DNA of 5,943 bases. Source: Chloroflexota bacterium (GTDB lineage Bacteria; Chloroflexota; Anaerolineae; VGOG01). Below, one piece after another: positions 1 to 5,943 of the stretch. How positions within the stretch are numbered: position 1 is the stretch's first letter; each line of letters begins with the position of its first letter. The notes beneath the pieces were generated by a model that did no database searches, had not been told where the DNA came from, and was given only the letters and a program-made list of their open reading frames with translations. The translations under genes were made by a program, and so were the position numbers. Location of the stretch: contig JAUWYT010000115.1 of assembly GCA_030615705.1 (NCBI GenBank), positions 1-5,943 on the forward strand, given 5' to 3'.

Positions 1-3000
1 AGCCCGTCGCGCATCCCCGCCGCCAGCGAGGGATCCAGTTGGATCGTGAGCTCACCCTGGGTGGGATCGTGGCGCTTGGGTAGGTAGACAACCTCCAGGC
101 GCTCCCCCGCCTCATCCAACTGGCCGGCCGTGGCTACCACCTCGGGCGTGGAGTAGTGATAGACGGGCAGGGTTATCTCCACGGCATCGGACAGGCCGCC
201 GCCCTGAGCGGCGAAGAGGAGCTTGGTCTCCTCGACAATCCCAACCGTTACCGGCCAACTCACCTTGTGCTTGCCGTGAGCAGGCACCTGCACTCGTTGA
301 GTACCACCTTCGATCTCCAGCCCTTCGGCGAGCTCAGGACGCAGCCCCTCGGCCGATAGCGAGACCTCCACCTCGAGGTCCAGGTCGGTGTTGTTGTGGA
401 CGACGGCCGAGAGCGTTGCCTTGTCGCCCATGACGAAGAAGCGGGGAGCGACGGGCCTCACCAGCAGGTCTCTGGTGCTGATCACATCGCCCTTGGCCTG
501 CCCCACCTCGGTAGCGGCGGTGACCCCCTTGACCCCCAGCCGCCAGGTGGTCAAAGTGTCGGGCAATTTCACCGAGACTTGAGCCCGGCCCTGCTCGTCG
601 GTACGCACCATTGGGTTCCAGTAGGCGGTGTCGGGGAACTCTCGCCGCACCAGGCCGGCCGCCTCCGGAGCTCCGCCCCCTCCCTTGGCCCTCTCGGCTA
701 GGAGCACGTTCAGGCGGTCCACGGAGAGGGCCAGGCTGGCCGCCGTTTGCACACCCACCCCGCGCTCACCGTAGAAGTGCTCCACCAGCGTGGGAACGCC
801 CTCTTCGGCCAGGGCCAGGACCGATAGATCAACCAGGGCCAGCGATAGCTCAGCCGTAACCCCCTGCCCTCGATGATCGGTCGCTCGGATGTCGTAGGTC
901 ACCGTCTCCTTCGGGCCGTAGTGGTCTTCCCTGTCCGGGGTGATGGTTATCTTTAGCTCCTTCTCCACAGTGGACACCGGTAGAGCAGCGTAGCCCATCT
1001 TGAAGGAAGCCAGGGGGTTTGTTTCATCTTGACCCTTGACGATGACCACCGAGACGTAGACGTTGGGCGCGTGTTCGGAGAGGATAGGAACCTCGATCAG
1101 CTCGCTGTTGCTCCGTAGGGTGAGCAGTTGGTGGCTAATGATGTGCCCTCTCTCGATGGTGAGGAGCGCCTTGACCTCCCCTTGATAGGGTGAGGGGATG
1201 AGGATATTTGCCACCTCGCCAGGCACGTAGGACTTCTTATCGGGGATCAACTCGATGCGGTCGTGGCTCTCCCGCCGCCAGCTAACGAATTCGCGGCTGC
1301 TGACCCAGAGGTAGGTGGAACTGCGGATCTCGTTCTCCAGCTCGTCACGGCCCACGGCCAGCACCTTGTAGGTCCCACCCTTCTCAGGGATGAAGGAGGC
1401 TACTGCCTTCCCCTTGGCGTCCGTAGTCACCGTAGTTGTCAGGACCGGGCTGTCCTCGACCTTGCTGGTCCAGTAGAACCTCCCGTCCTCCGCCTTCTCC
1501 TGGACGCTGTACCACTTGTGCTCGAAGAAGGTCACCGTCAGGGGCACCTCTGGCACGGGCTGGCTCTCCCAGTCCACGGTGATGACGTCAACCTGCTGCT
1601 TCTCGCGCACCGTCCCCACCCAGGCCCTGGGGGCCAGGCCAATGTAGAAGAGGCCCTTGTGGACGACAGCCTCCGTGCGAGAGCTCACCTGCTGGTCGTT
1701 GATATCGGTCACCGAGGCCTCGATGGTGAAGACCTGGCTCAGCTTCTTCAAGGCGATGTCGGCTGGCACCTTGAAGGTGAAGCGACCCTCCTCGTCGGTC
1801 TCCCCCGTGCCCTCAGCGATAAGCTCGCCGAAGGTGCCGTAGTAGCGACCCCGCTCCTCCCACTCGTAATCAACGAAATCGTAGTAGCCCTTGCCCTCCC
1901 AGGGGAAGAAGTAGTCCCGGCTGAGAACGCTCCAGCGCACCTGGGCCTCCGCCACCGGGCCGCCGAAGTAGTAGTTGGCGGCCACGCTCACGGCGATCTC
2001 GTCCCTGTGGACGTAGGCGTCTCGGTCGGTCTCGACGGCCACCTCGAACTCCGGCTTGCGGTACTCAGCCACCCGGAAACCAACTCCAAAGCTCTGCTCG
2101 CCCACTTGAGCACTGATAAAGTAATAGCCTAGGATCGCTTCCTCGTCCACGGCAAACTCGCCGTGGAGGGTGCCCATCTCGCTGATAGGGGAATCCTCTC
2201 TATAAACCTCCTTGCCCTGGTCGTCGCTGACGGTCACCGTCAGGCTCTCTACGCCCTCGGGCAGGCCGTAGCGGGCATCGTCGTCGGTGCGCAGGATGCC
2301 CTTGAAGCGGATCGTCTGCCCCGGCCGGTAGATAGGCCGGTCGGTGTAGAAGTAGCAAGAGTAAGGCGGACTGAAGAACTGGGCCGGGATGTCGAACTGC
2401 CAGGGAGTGATGCCCTGATTCCAGCGGTTGACCGCCGTGGCGAAGTTCTCGCCTTCGCCGGCAAAGACGAAGAAGGGATCCCACATATTCTGGCGCGGGA
2501 ACTCAGCCTGGAAGACGCCGTCTTTATCCGTTCGCCCTTCAGCGAGGGTGGCGAATTCGCTTTGCAGGCTCACCGGGAGGCCAGGGGCGACCTCCCCGCT
2601 GGCCAGGTCTGTGGCCCAGACGAGGGCTTCGGTCTCCCCCTGTTTGAGGGTCAGGTTGAGGTTAGAGACCGCCATGATCTGACGCGAGGGCCGCCATTGA
2701 CGCTTTTCTCTCACCTCAGGGGCGGTGACCTCGAGATAATAGAGGCCCGGCCCGATGGTCCCTCCTTCTTCGCCTGCTACCTTCGTGCTCAGGACACCAG
2801 CCTGGTTGAGGGGGGCGTCAACGTCCTCTGACCACTGGCGCACCAGAGCCTCCGGGTCGGGGCTGAACTCCTCCCAATAGCTCCAGGACTCGCTGCCGTT
2901 GAGCTGGATAAAGTCTTCCCTATTGAGGCGGTAGAGGCCGAAGTCCAGGCGGGACACATTTCGATAGCTAGCATAGACCACGGTCTCGGTGTAGGCGTTG

Positions 3001-4442
3001 TAGGTGCCTACGTTGCCAGGGGTATTCAGGTAGGCCATGGGATCGAGGGCGCGGGTAGTGAAGCGCACCACCTGGTCTTCGCCCAGAGTGTTCCTGTAGG
3101 GGTCGGCCATCTCTGCCCCGAAGGTGAAGGTATAAATAGTGGAGGGCTGGATGTCGAAGGAGATGAAGAAACGGTTGTCGTAGTCATTCCAGTACGTGTA
3201 GACCTCGGTCGGCTCGGGGATGACGGTCGTGTTGGGCATGATGGTGCTCGGGTCCATGGGGCCGGCGAAGTAGAGCTCCATCCCACCATAGGGGTCCGCT
3301 TTCAAATTGCCATCGGCTGGATTGGTCTCAACGATCCGGGGGTAAGGGACGGTGGTGAAGCGCCAGGAATAGGGCTCAGTTATGCGTCCCTCCCCTCTCG
3401 CCGCATTAGCTCCCGCTTCCAGGGTGGCCACGTAGCCGGTCTCCAGCGCCAGAGGGGCAGAGGGTGCGAAGACCATGGTCTCCCCCTTCGACAAGCTCAG
3501 GGTGCTATCCTCCCAGCGGAAATCGCCCTGGATAGCTGTCCCGGTCTCTTCTACTAACGAGAACTGCTCCTCGACCGAGGCGTGATCCATGGACTCGTTG
3601 AAGGTCATGCTGATGGCTTGAGTCGGTGCCACCTGAACCTCGCCATCCGCCGGAGCTGTCCAGACCACGGCCGGCATGGCCGTGGTGAAGTGCCAAATGT
3701 AGTCCTCGGCCAGGACCCCGCCGGTGGTATCCTCCAGCCCAGCCGCCACCCGTGCCGTGTAAGTTGTGGCTGGATCGAAGCCCTCCTCAGGGCGGAAAGT
3801 ATAGATGGAGGTGTTGAGCCATTGGCCCTCGCCCCTCACTGGCGGGACGAAGGTCAAGGGTTGGGGCAAGCCCGCCTGCTCGGAGATGGCCGAGAGGGGC
3901 ACCACGGGGCGGTTGAACATCACCGTGACCAGCGCATCGGTGGCCACTTCGGTGGTGTCAGGGGCAGGCTGGACCTCAGTAACCTCCAGGTAGCCCACCG
4001 TGCTGAAGCGAAAGCTGAAGGGTTGCTTCAGGGCCAGGCCCTCGGTGGTCTTGGCCTCCTCGGCTACGGTCACCTTGTAGCTCTCCCCCCGCAAGAAGGG
4101 CGCCGTCGGAGCGAAAGCCAAGGTAGTGTCGTTGGGCCAGTTGAAGCTCCCGGCCACGGCTGGCTGGATCTCGAATGCTCTCTCAGTCGAGGGCCGATCC
4201 ATTGGCTGGTCGAAGGCGATGACCACCGGCGCAGTCAAGCTCTGCTCCTCGCCCGGGGCCGGTGTCCGCTCAAACACCTGCGGTGGTACAGGGGGCAGGG
4301 GAGTGGGGGTAGGCGCAGGAGTGGGGGTAGGCGCAGGCGTAACCGTCGGTGTAGGCGTTTCCACAGCGCAGGCGCTCAGGAACCCACCCATCACCATCGC
4401 ACAGACAATCAAGGTGGCAATAGGGGTGTAATACTCTTTCAA
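1..4442 (-). CDS. Alpha-2-macroglobulin family lipoprotein with four N-terminal Ig-like domains (C-terminus beyond window)
   Basis: The frame is open for 1,480 codons and leaves the left edge with no stop. TTG is the start because an in-frame TGA lies 12 nt before it, GAGGAGGT sits 6 nt upstream, and the first residues form a signal peptide with lipobox LSAC; Cys25 would be lipidated. A Pro/Thr linker covers about residues 27-54. Four SbsA/Big_5-type Ig domains follow at about 56-149, 151-254, 256-364 and 366-468, with signatures such as AFDQPMD, FNESMD and terminal FRFST or WHFTT. Residues 594-690 (LVWATDLASGE) resemble bMG3. MG2 starts at 697 (YFYTDRPIYRPGQ) and ends near AEYRKPEFEV (792-801). 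A bait-region-type domain starts near 1061, and the A2M domain near 1269 (FPDTAYWNP). Residues 1431-1480 match the lead-in to the thioester domain, whose Cys-Glu-Gln motif should lie just outside the window. Bacterial A2Ms trap proteases that attack the envelope. The family call is firm; individual domain edges are approximate. Confidence 0.95.
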   Translation of the reverse strand, partial: MKEYYTPIATLIVCAMVMGGFLSACAVETPTPTVTPAPTPTPAPTPTPLPPVPPQVFERTPAPGEEQSLTAPVVIAFDQPMDRPSTERAFEIQPAVAGSFNWPNDTTLAFAPTAPFLRGESYKVTVAEEAKTTEGLALKQPFSFRFSTVGYLEVTEVQPAPDTTEVATDALVTVMFNRPVVPLSAISEQAGLPQPLTFVPPVRGEGQWLNTSIYTFRPEEGFDPATTYTARVAAGLEDTTGGVLAEDYIWHFTTAMPAVVWTAPADGEVQVAPTQAISMTFNESMDHASVEEQFSLVEETGTAIQGDFRWEDSTLSLSKGETMVFAPSAPLALETGYVATLEAGANAARGEGRITEPYSWRFTTVPYPRIVETNPADGNLKADPYGGMELYFAGPMDPSTIMPNTTVIPEPTEVYTYWNDYDNRFFISFDIQPSTIYTFTFGAEMADPYRNTLGEDQVVRFTTRALDPMAYLNTPGNVGTYNAYTETVVYASYRNVSRLDFGLYRLNREDFIQLNGSESWSYWEEFSPDPEALVRQWSEDVDAPLNQAGVLSTKVAGEEGGTIGPGLYYLEVTAPEVREKRQWRPSRQIMAVSNLNLTLKQGETEALVWATDLASGEVAPGLPVSLQSEFATLAEGRTDKDGVFQAEFPRQNMWDPFFVFAGEGENFATAVNRWNQGITPWQFDIPAQFFSPPYSCYFYTDRPIYRPGQTIRFKGILRTDDDARYGLPEGVESLTVTVSDDQGKEVYREDSPISEMGTLHGEFAVDEEAILGYYFISAQVGEQSFGVGFRVAEYRKPEFEVAVETDRDAYVHRDEIAVSVAANYYFGGPVAEAQVRWSVLSRDYFFPWEGKGYYDFVDYEWEERGRYYGTFGELIAEGTGETDEEGRFTFKVPADIALKKLSQVFTIEASVTDINDQQVSSRTEAVVHKGLFYIGLAPRAWVGTVREKQQVDVITVDWESQPVPEVPLTVTFFEHKWYSVQEKAEDGRFYWTSKVEDSPVLTTTVTTDAKGKAVASFIPEKGGTYKVLAVGRDELENEIRSSTYLWVSSREFVSWRRESHDRIELIPDKKSYVPGEVANILIPSPYQGEVKALLTIERGHIISHQLLTLRSNSELIEVPILSEHAPNVYVSVVIVKGQDETNPLASFKMGYAALPVSTVEKELKITITPDREDHYGPKETVTYDIRATDHRGQGVTAELSLALVDLSVLALAEEGVPTLVEHFYGERGVGVQTAASLALSVDRLNVLLAERAKGGGGAPEAAGLVRREFPDTAYWNPMVRTDEQGRAQVSVKLPDTLTTWRLGVKGVTAATEVGQAKGDVISTRDLLVRPVAPRFFVMGDKATLSAVVHNNTDLDLEVEVSLSAEGLRPELAEGLEIEGGTQRVQVPAHGKHKVSWPVTVGIVEETKLLFAAQGGGLSDAVEITLPVYHYSTPEVVATAGQLDEAGERLEVVYLPKRHDPTQGELTIQLDPSLAAGMRDG
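4301..4336 (-). repeat. Perfect 18-bp tandem duplication in the Pro/Thr linker
   Basis: Two identical adjacent 18-bp units (4301-4318 and 4319-4336; plus strand gagtgggggtaggcgcag) encode two copies of a six-residue Pro/Ala/Thr unit. They lie in the linker between the lipidated Cys25 and the first Ig-like domain. The unit is a multiple of 3, so copy changes keep the frame and only lengthen or shorten the tether. Thr/Pro linkers of this kind are common in surface proteins of Chloroflexota and other bacteria. Confidence 0.9.
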
Positions 4443-4448
4443 AGCAGC

Positions 4449-4456
4449 ACCTCCTC
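4449..4456 (-). promoter_or_regulatory. Ribosome binding site that fixes the TTG start of the A2M gene
   Basis: The minus strand reads GAGGAGGT, a near-perfect Shine-Dalgarno sequence, with a 6-nt gap to TTG at 4442-4440. An in-frame TGA (4457-4455) overlaps it, so translation cannot begin further upstream. The next in-frame ATG codons are residues 16 and 18, inside the hydrophobic core of the signal peptide, which would destroy the export signal. An ATG-only gene caller would therefore miss or truncate this gene. Confidence 0.9.
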
Positions 4457-4464
4457 AACAGGTT

Positions 4465-4492
4465 AATGGCCTATGGCCGATAGGTGGTGGCC
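4465..4492. repeat. Short degenerate heptad repeat in the A2M leader
   Basis: Read on the plus strand in 7-bp steps, this stretch gives AATGGCC, TATGGCC, GATAGGT and GGTGGCC, three of them ending in GGCC. It shares the 8-mers cctatggc (4470-4477) and gccgatag (4476-4483) with the larger heptad array at 4592-4675, where they occur at 4616-4623 and 4608-4615. The two stretches therefore look like the same repeat type. It lies between the leader hairpin and the ribosome binding site. Confidence 0.6.
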
Positions 4493-4515
4493 AAGGTTAC
4501 AACATCGGGTCCTAA

Positions 4516-4558
4516 GGTAAGACGTTGGAACGCCTCATCTGGTTCCTTGGACGTTACC
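4516..4558 (-). other. Possible two-part hairpin in the 5' leader of the A2M mRNA
   Basis: Two nested perfect 5-bp inverted repeats are visible: ggtaa (4516-4520) with ttacc (4554-4558), and ggaac (4527-4531) with gttcc (4542-4546). They are separated by an asymmetric internal loop and closed by a 10-nt loop. The structure would sit near the 5' end of the transcript from the promoter at 4569-4597. No U-run follows, so it is not an intrinsic terminator. The stems are short and could occur by chance. Confidence 0.35.
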
Positions 4559-4568
4559 ACCCAAGTTC

Positions 4569-4597
4569 ATTATACTCCACTTCGTCTTCCCTGGCAA
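4569..4597 (-). promoter_or_regulatory. Sigma70-type promoter for the A2M gene
   Basis: On the minus strand TTGCCA (4597-4592, five of six matches to TTGACA) is followed by exactly 17 bp and then TATAAT (4574-4569, perfect). Transcription would start near 4562, giving a leader of about 120 nt before the TTG codon. The -35 hexamer lies inside the outermost unit of the heptad array. The A2M gene can thus be transcribed independently of the phosphoesterase gene upstream on the same strand. Confidence 0.75.
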
Positions 4598-4675
4598 CTA
4601 GCCAATAGCCGATAGCCTATGGCTTATGCTATCCGCCATCTGCCACTTGCCATCCGCCATCTGCTATCCGATTTC
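4592..4675. repeat. Degenerate heptameric tandem repeat array (about 12 units)
   Basis: In 7-bp steps from 4592 the plus strand reads TGGCAAC, TAGCCAA, TAGCCGA, TAGCCTA, TGGCTTA, TGCTATC, CGCCATC, TGCCACT, TGCCATC, CGCCATC, TGCTATC, CGATTTC. The phase holds throughout, and the 13-mer atccgccatctgc occurs twice, 21 bp apart (4631 and 4652). The left half is built on TAGCCNA and the right half on YGCCATC. At the junction gatagc (4611-4616) and gctatc (4628-4633) are inverted. The array fills most of the gap between phosphoesterase and A2M genes, contains the phosphoesterase stop codon and ends in the A2M -35 box. No function is evident from the sequence. Confidence 0.75.
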
Positions 4676-5152
4676 TCGCAGGGTGGCCTGGCCTGTATCG
4701 GTGTCGTACAAAACGTAGGTGGAGCGGCCGAAGCGGCCCATGACCTCGCCGGGGTTGATGAGCAGAGTATCCCGCACCCTTTCCTCGGCGACGCGGTGGC
4801 TGTGGCCGCAGCAGACCAGATCGTATCGCTCGCTGGCCGCCAGGCCGACGGCGATAGCGGGATAGTGGGTGACGGCGATTTTCCTGCCGCCCAGCTCCAG
4901 CTCGGCGAACTCTCCGTGCAGGGTCACGTTCCCGGCTTTTGTTGCTACCCGGGAGAGCAGGAGCTTATCCCCGTCGTTGTTGCCAAAGATGACGTGAACG
5001 GGGCCGAGGAAGCTGTCAGCGATCTGCTTCAGGGTGAATGGGGCACAGAAGTCACCGCAGAAGATCAACTCCTCGGCCTGTTCCAACCCTTTCAAAGCCT
5101 CCTCCAGTTTCCAGATGTTGTCGTGGATGTCTGAGAGCACGGCAATAAGCAT
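4664..5152 (-). CDS. YfcE/MJ0936-type metallophosphoesterase
   Basis: This complete 162-residue gene encodes a small calcineurin-like phosphoesterase that probably hydrolyses phosphodiesters with two divalent metal ions in the cytoplasm. All family motifs are present in order: D8-x-H10 (SDIHDN), G33-D34, G57-N58-N59-D60, T95-H96 and G116-H117-S118-H119. NPGE at 133-136 is also typical. The length fits the family (about 160-185 residues) and there is no signal peptide. ATG is the start: AAGGAAGGAG lies 9 nt upstream and an in-frame TAG immediately precedes the ATG. The stop codon lies inside the heptad array. The A2M gene follows on the same strand after 221 bp but has its own promoter. I found no clear promoter for this gene. 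The physiological substrate cannot be told from the sequence. Confidence 0.95.
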   Translation of the reverse strand: MLIAVLSDIHDNIWKLEEALKGLEQAEELIFCGDFCAPFTLKQIADSFLGPVHVIFGNNDGDKLLLSRVATKAGNVTLHGEFAELELGGRKIAVTHYPAIAVGLAASERYDLVCCGHSHRVAEERVRDTLLINPGEVMGRFGRSTYVLYDTDTGQATLREIG

Positions 5153-5180
5153 CTATCAACACTCCTTCCTTGAGAATCGC

Positions 5181-5212
5181 TGCTGGCCAGACAACTTGTC
5201 TTTTGCCAGGCA
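5181..5212. promoter_or_regulatory. Nested inverted repeat, candidate operator between divergent genes
   Basis: The core is a perfect 6-bp inverted repeat around a single base, AGACAA-c-TTGTCT (5189-5201). It is enclosed by imperfect outer arms, TGCTGGC (5181-5187) and GCCAGGCA (5205-5212), complementary except for one bulged base. The right outer arm overlaps the -35 hexamer of the rightward promoter, and the left edge is 29 bp upstream of the phosphoesterase start codon. A protein bound here could block the rightward promoter and possibly affect both genes. It might instead form an RNA hairpin in the phosphoesterase leader. No regulator gene is in the window. Confidence 0.45.
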
Positions 5213-5231
5213 GCCCAAAATCCGCTATACT
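5203..5231 (+). promoter_or_regulatory. Sigma70-type promoter for the secreted protein gene
   Basis: TTGCCA (5203-5208) and TATACT (5226-5231) are separated by exactly 17 bp, and each matches consensus at five of six positions. The start of transcription would be near 5238, about 20 nt before the ATG at 5259, leaving just enough room for the ribosome binding site GGGGAGGGG (5247-5255). The -35 hexamer and spacing are identical to those of the A2M promoter. Confidence 0.65.
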
Positions 5232-5258
5232 AGGCCCATCACCGAAGGGGAGGGGAAA

Positions 5259-5943
5259 ATGCGACCGCAGCGATTGATGAGCACCCTCATAGCTATGCTT
5301 CTGATTACTGTAGCAGGTACGATGATTGGCTCGGCCAAACTGTTGAATCAAGCCGAGTTCTCCGACAACTTGCTAGCAAACCCTGGCTTCGAAGATGAGT
5401 ACAGCGAAAGGCTAGACCCCTACGCGCCCGAGGAGCCGCCCAAGGGCGAGTTGACCGTGGCCAACGGTTGGGAGTTATGGTACGATAACCGTGATCGATG
5501 CAGGGACTGGTGCTGCTACAACTTTCGGCCCGAATACAAGCCTGAGGATGGATACATATTTACTGATCCTCAGCGCGTCCGATCGGGCCGGTACGCTCAG
5601 AAGATGTTTAACTTATATTCTACCCACACGGCGGGCCTCTATCAGCAAGTGGCAGTGCCCGAGGGGAGCCAGGTAGAGTTCTCCATCTGGGTGGTGGTGT
5701 GGTCTAGCTCAGAGGACGACCCCCACCACTCAACCTCTCCCGGAGAATACTGGCTCTCGGTTGGCATAGACCCCTACGGTGGCACAGACCCCTTCTCGGA
5801 TCAGATCATCTGGAGCGACGGAATCGAGTACTACGACGAGCACGTGCAGCTTTCGGTGACGGCTTTGGCTCAAGCTGACCACGTGACCATGTTCACCAGA
5901 GCAGCCCCGGAATTTTGCGTGAAGCACAACGATTCCTACTGGG
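5259..5943 (+). CDS. Secreted protein with CBM-like jelly-roll N-terminal domain (C-terminus beyond window)
   Basis: The frame is open for 228 codons to the right edge. ATG is preceded by GGGGAGGGG at a good distance. Residues 1-26 form a signal peptide (basic MRPQR, hydrophobic core, cleavage likely after GSA), so the protein is exported. The mature part starts with LLANPGFED (38-46), the usual opening of secreted CBM4/9-like or CBM22-like beta-sandwich domains. It continues with GWELWYDN (70-77), VRSGRYAQK (107-115), a YQQV strand (128-131) and FSIWV (141-145). GGTDPFSDQIIW (174-185) and VKHNDSYW (221-228) follow, motifs I associate with Chloroflexota secreted proteins. C81, C85 and C86 form a small cluster. 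A role in binding carbohydrate or cell wall is inferred from the fold-like pattern only; any catalytic domain would lie outside the window. Confidence 0.85.
   Translation, partial: MRPQRLMSTLIAMLLITVAGTMIGSAKLLNQAEFSDNLLANPGFEDEYSERLDPYAPEEPPKGELTVANGWELWYDNRDRCRDWCCYNFRPEYKPEDGYIFTDPQRVRSGRYAQKMFNLYSTHTAGLYQQVAVPEGSQVEFSIWVVVWSSSEDDPHHSTSPGEYWLSVGIDPYGGTDPFSDQIIWSDGIEYYDEHVQLSVTALAQADHVTMFTRAAPEFCVKHNDSYW

Noticed and set aside
1263..2132. Plus-strand open frame of 289 codons
   Set aside because: It lies wholly antisense to the A2M reading frame, shows no recognisable domain, and is an expected by-product of GC-rich codon use in the real gene. The same applies to 156-859, 2163-2831 and 3582-4466.
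4270..4458. Minus-strand frame with ATG overlapping the A2M start
   Set aside because: It is a different frame of the same strand, rich in repeats of the Pro/Thr linker DNA, and the TTG-initiated frame has the signal peptide, lipobox and ribosome binding site.
4552..4562. T-box-like sequence GGGTGGTAACG on the minus strand in the A2M leader
   Set aside because: It resembles the conserved T-box GGGTGGNACCGCG only partly. It would sit at the very 5' end of the transcript with no room for a specifier stem, and the downstream gene has no link to aminoacylation.
4611..4633. gatagc/gctatc inverted repeat as a terminator of the phosphoesterase gene
   Set aside because: The stem is only 6 bp with an 11-nt loop and is not followed by a T-run; it is better explained as part of the heptad array.
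4592..4675. CRISPR-like array
   Set aside because: Units are 7 bp, contiguous and degenerate, with no spacers and no cas genes.
4619..5134. Plus-strand open frame of 171 codons
   Set aside because: It is antisense to the phosphoesterase, which has every catalytic motif of its family. Its first codons are heptad repeat sequence.
5052..5351. Minus-strand open frame of 99 codons across the divergent region
   Set aside because: It overlaps the 5' ends of both well-supported genes and the rightward promoter, and has no recognisable features.

Overview
The window holds parts of three protein genes and no RNA gene, CRISPR array or insertion sequence that I can recognise. The DNA is GC-rich. The coding style (a Thr/Pro linker after a lipobox, SbsA-type Ig domains fused to an alpha-2-macroglobulin, and a secreted jelly-roll-like protein with the 'GGTDP' and 'VKHNDSYW' motifs) suggests Chloroflexota, probably Anaerolineae or a relative. 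This placement is inferred from protein style; no marker gene is present.

Positions 1-4442 (minus strand) are one uninterrupted reading frame of 1,480 codons that starts at TTG and runs off the left edge. It encodes a large bacterial alpha-2-macroglobulin (A2M) family lipoprotein. In order it has a signal peptide with lipobox LSAC, a Pro/Thr linker, four Ig-like (Big_5/SbsA type) domains, a bMG3-like domain, an MG2 domain, further macroglobulin domains, a bait-region-type domain and the A2M domain. The frame leaves the window at the beginning of the thioester domain, so the thioester motif itself cannot be seen. Long open frames on the plus strand across this interval are antisense shadows.

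Positions 4443-4663 are non-coding. They hold a good sigma70-type promoter for the A2M gene (TTGCCA, 17 bp, TATAAT), a leader of about 120 nt with a possible two-part hairpin, and two stretches of degenerate 7-bp tandem repeats. The larger repeat array supplies both the promoter's -35 hexamer and the stop codon of the gene upstream.

Positions 4664-5152 (minus strand) encode a complete small YfcE/MJ0936-type metallophosphoesterase with all its metal-binding motifs. Positions 5153-5258 form a short divergent intergenic region with a nested inverted repeat. Its right arm overlaps the -35 box of a second promoter (TTGCCA, 17 bp, TATACT) that faces right.

Positions 5259-5943 (plus strand) are the first 228 codons of a secreted protein with a signal peptide and a carbohydrate-binding-module-like N-terminal domain; the gene leaves the right edge.

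Two of the three products are exported and would act at or outside the cell surface: a protease-trapping A2M and a probable ligand-binding protein. The phosphoesterase is cytoplasmic and no functional link to its neighbours is visible. I see no convincing evidence of an undescribed multi-gene system. The most unusual signals are the heptad arrays around the A2M promoter and the dyad in the divergent region.
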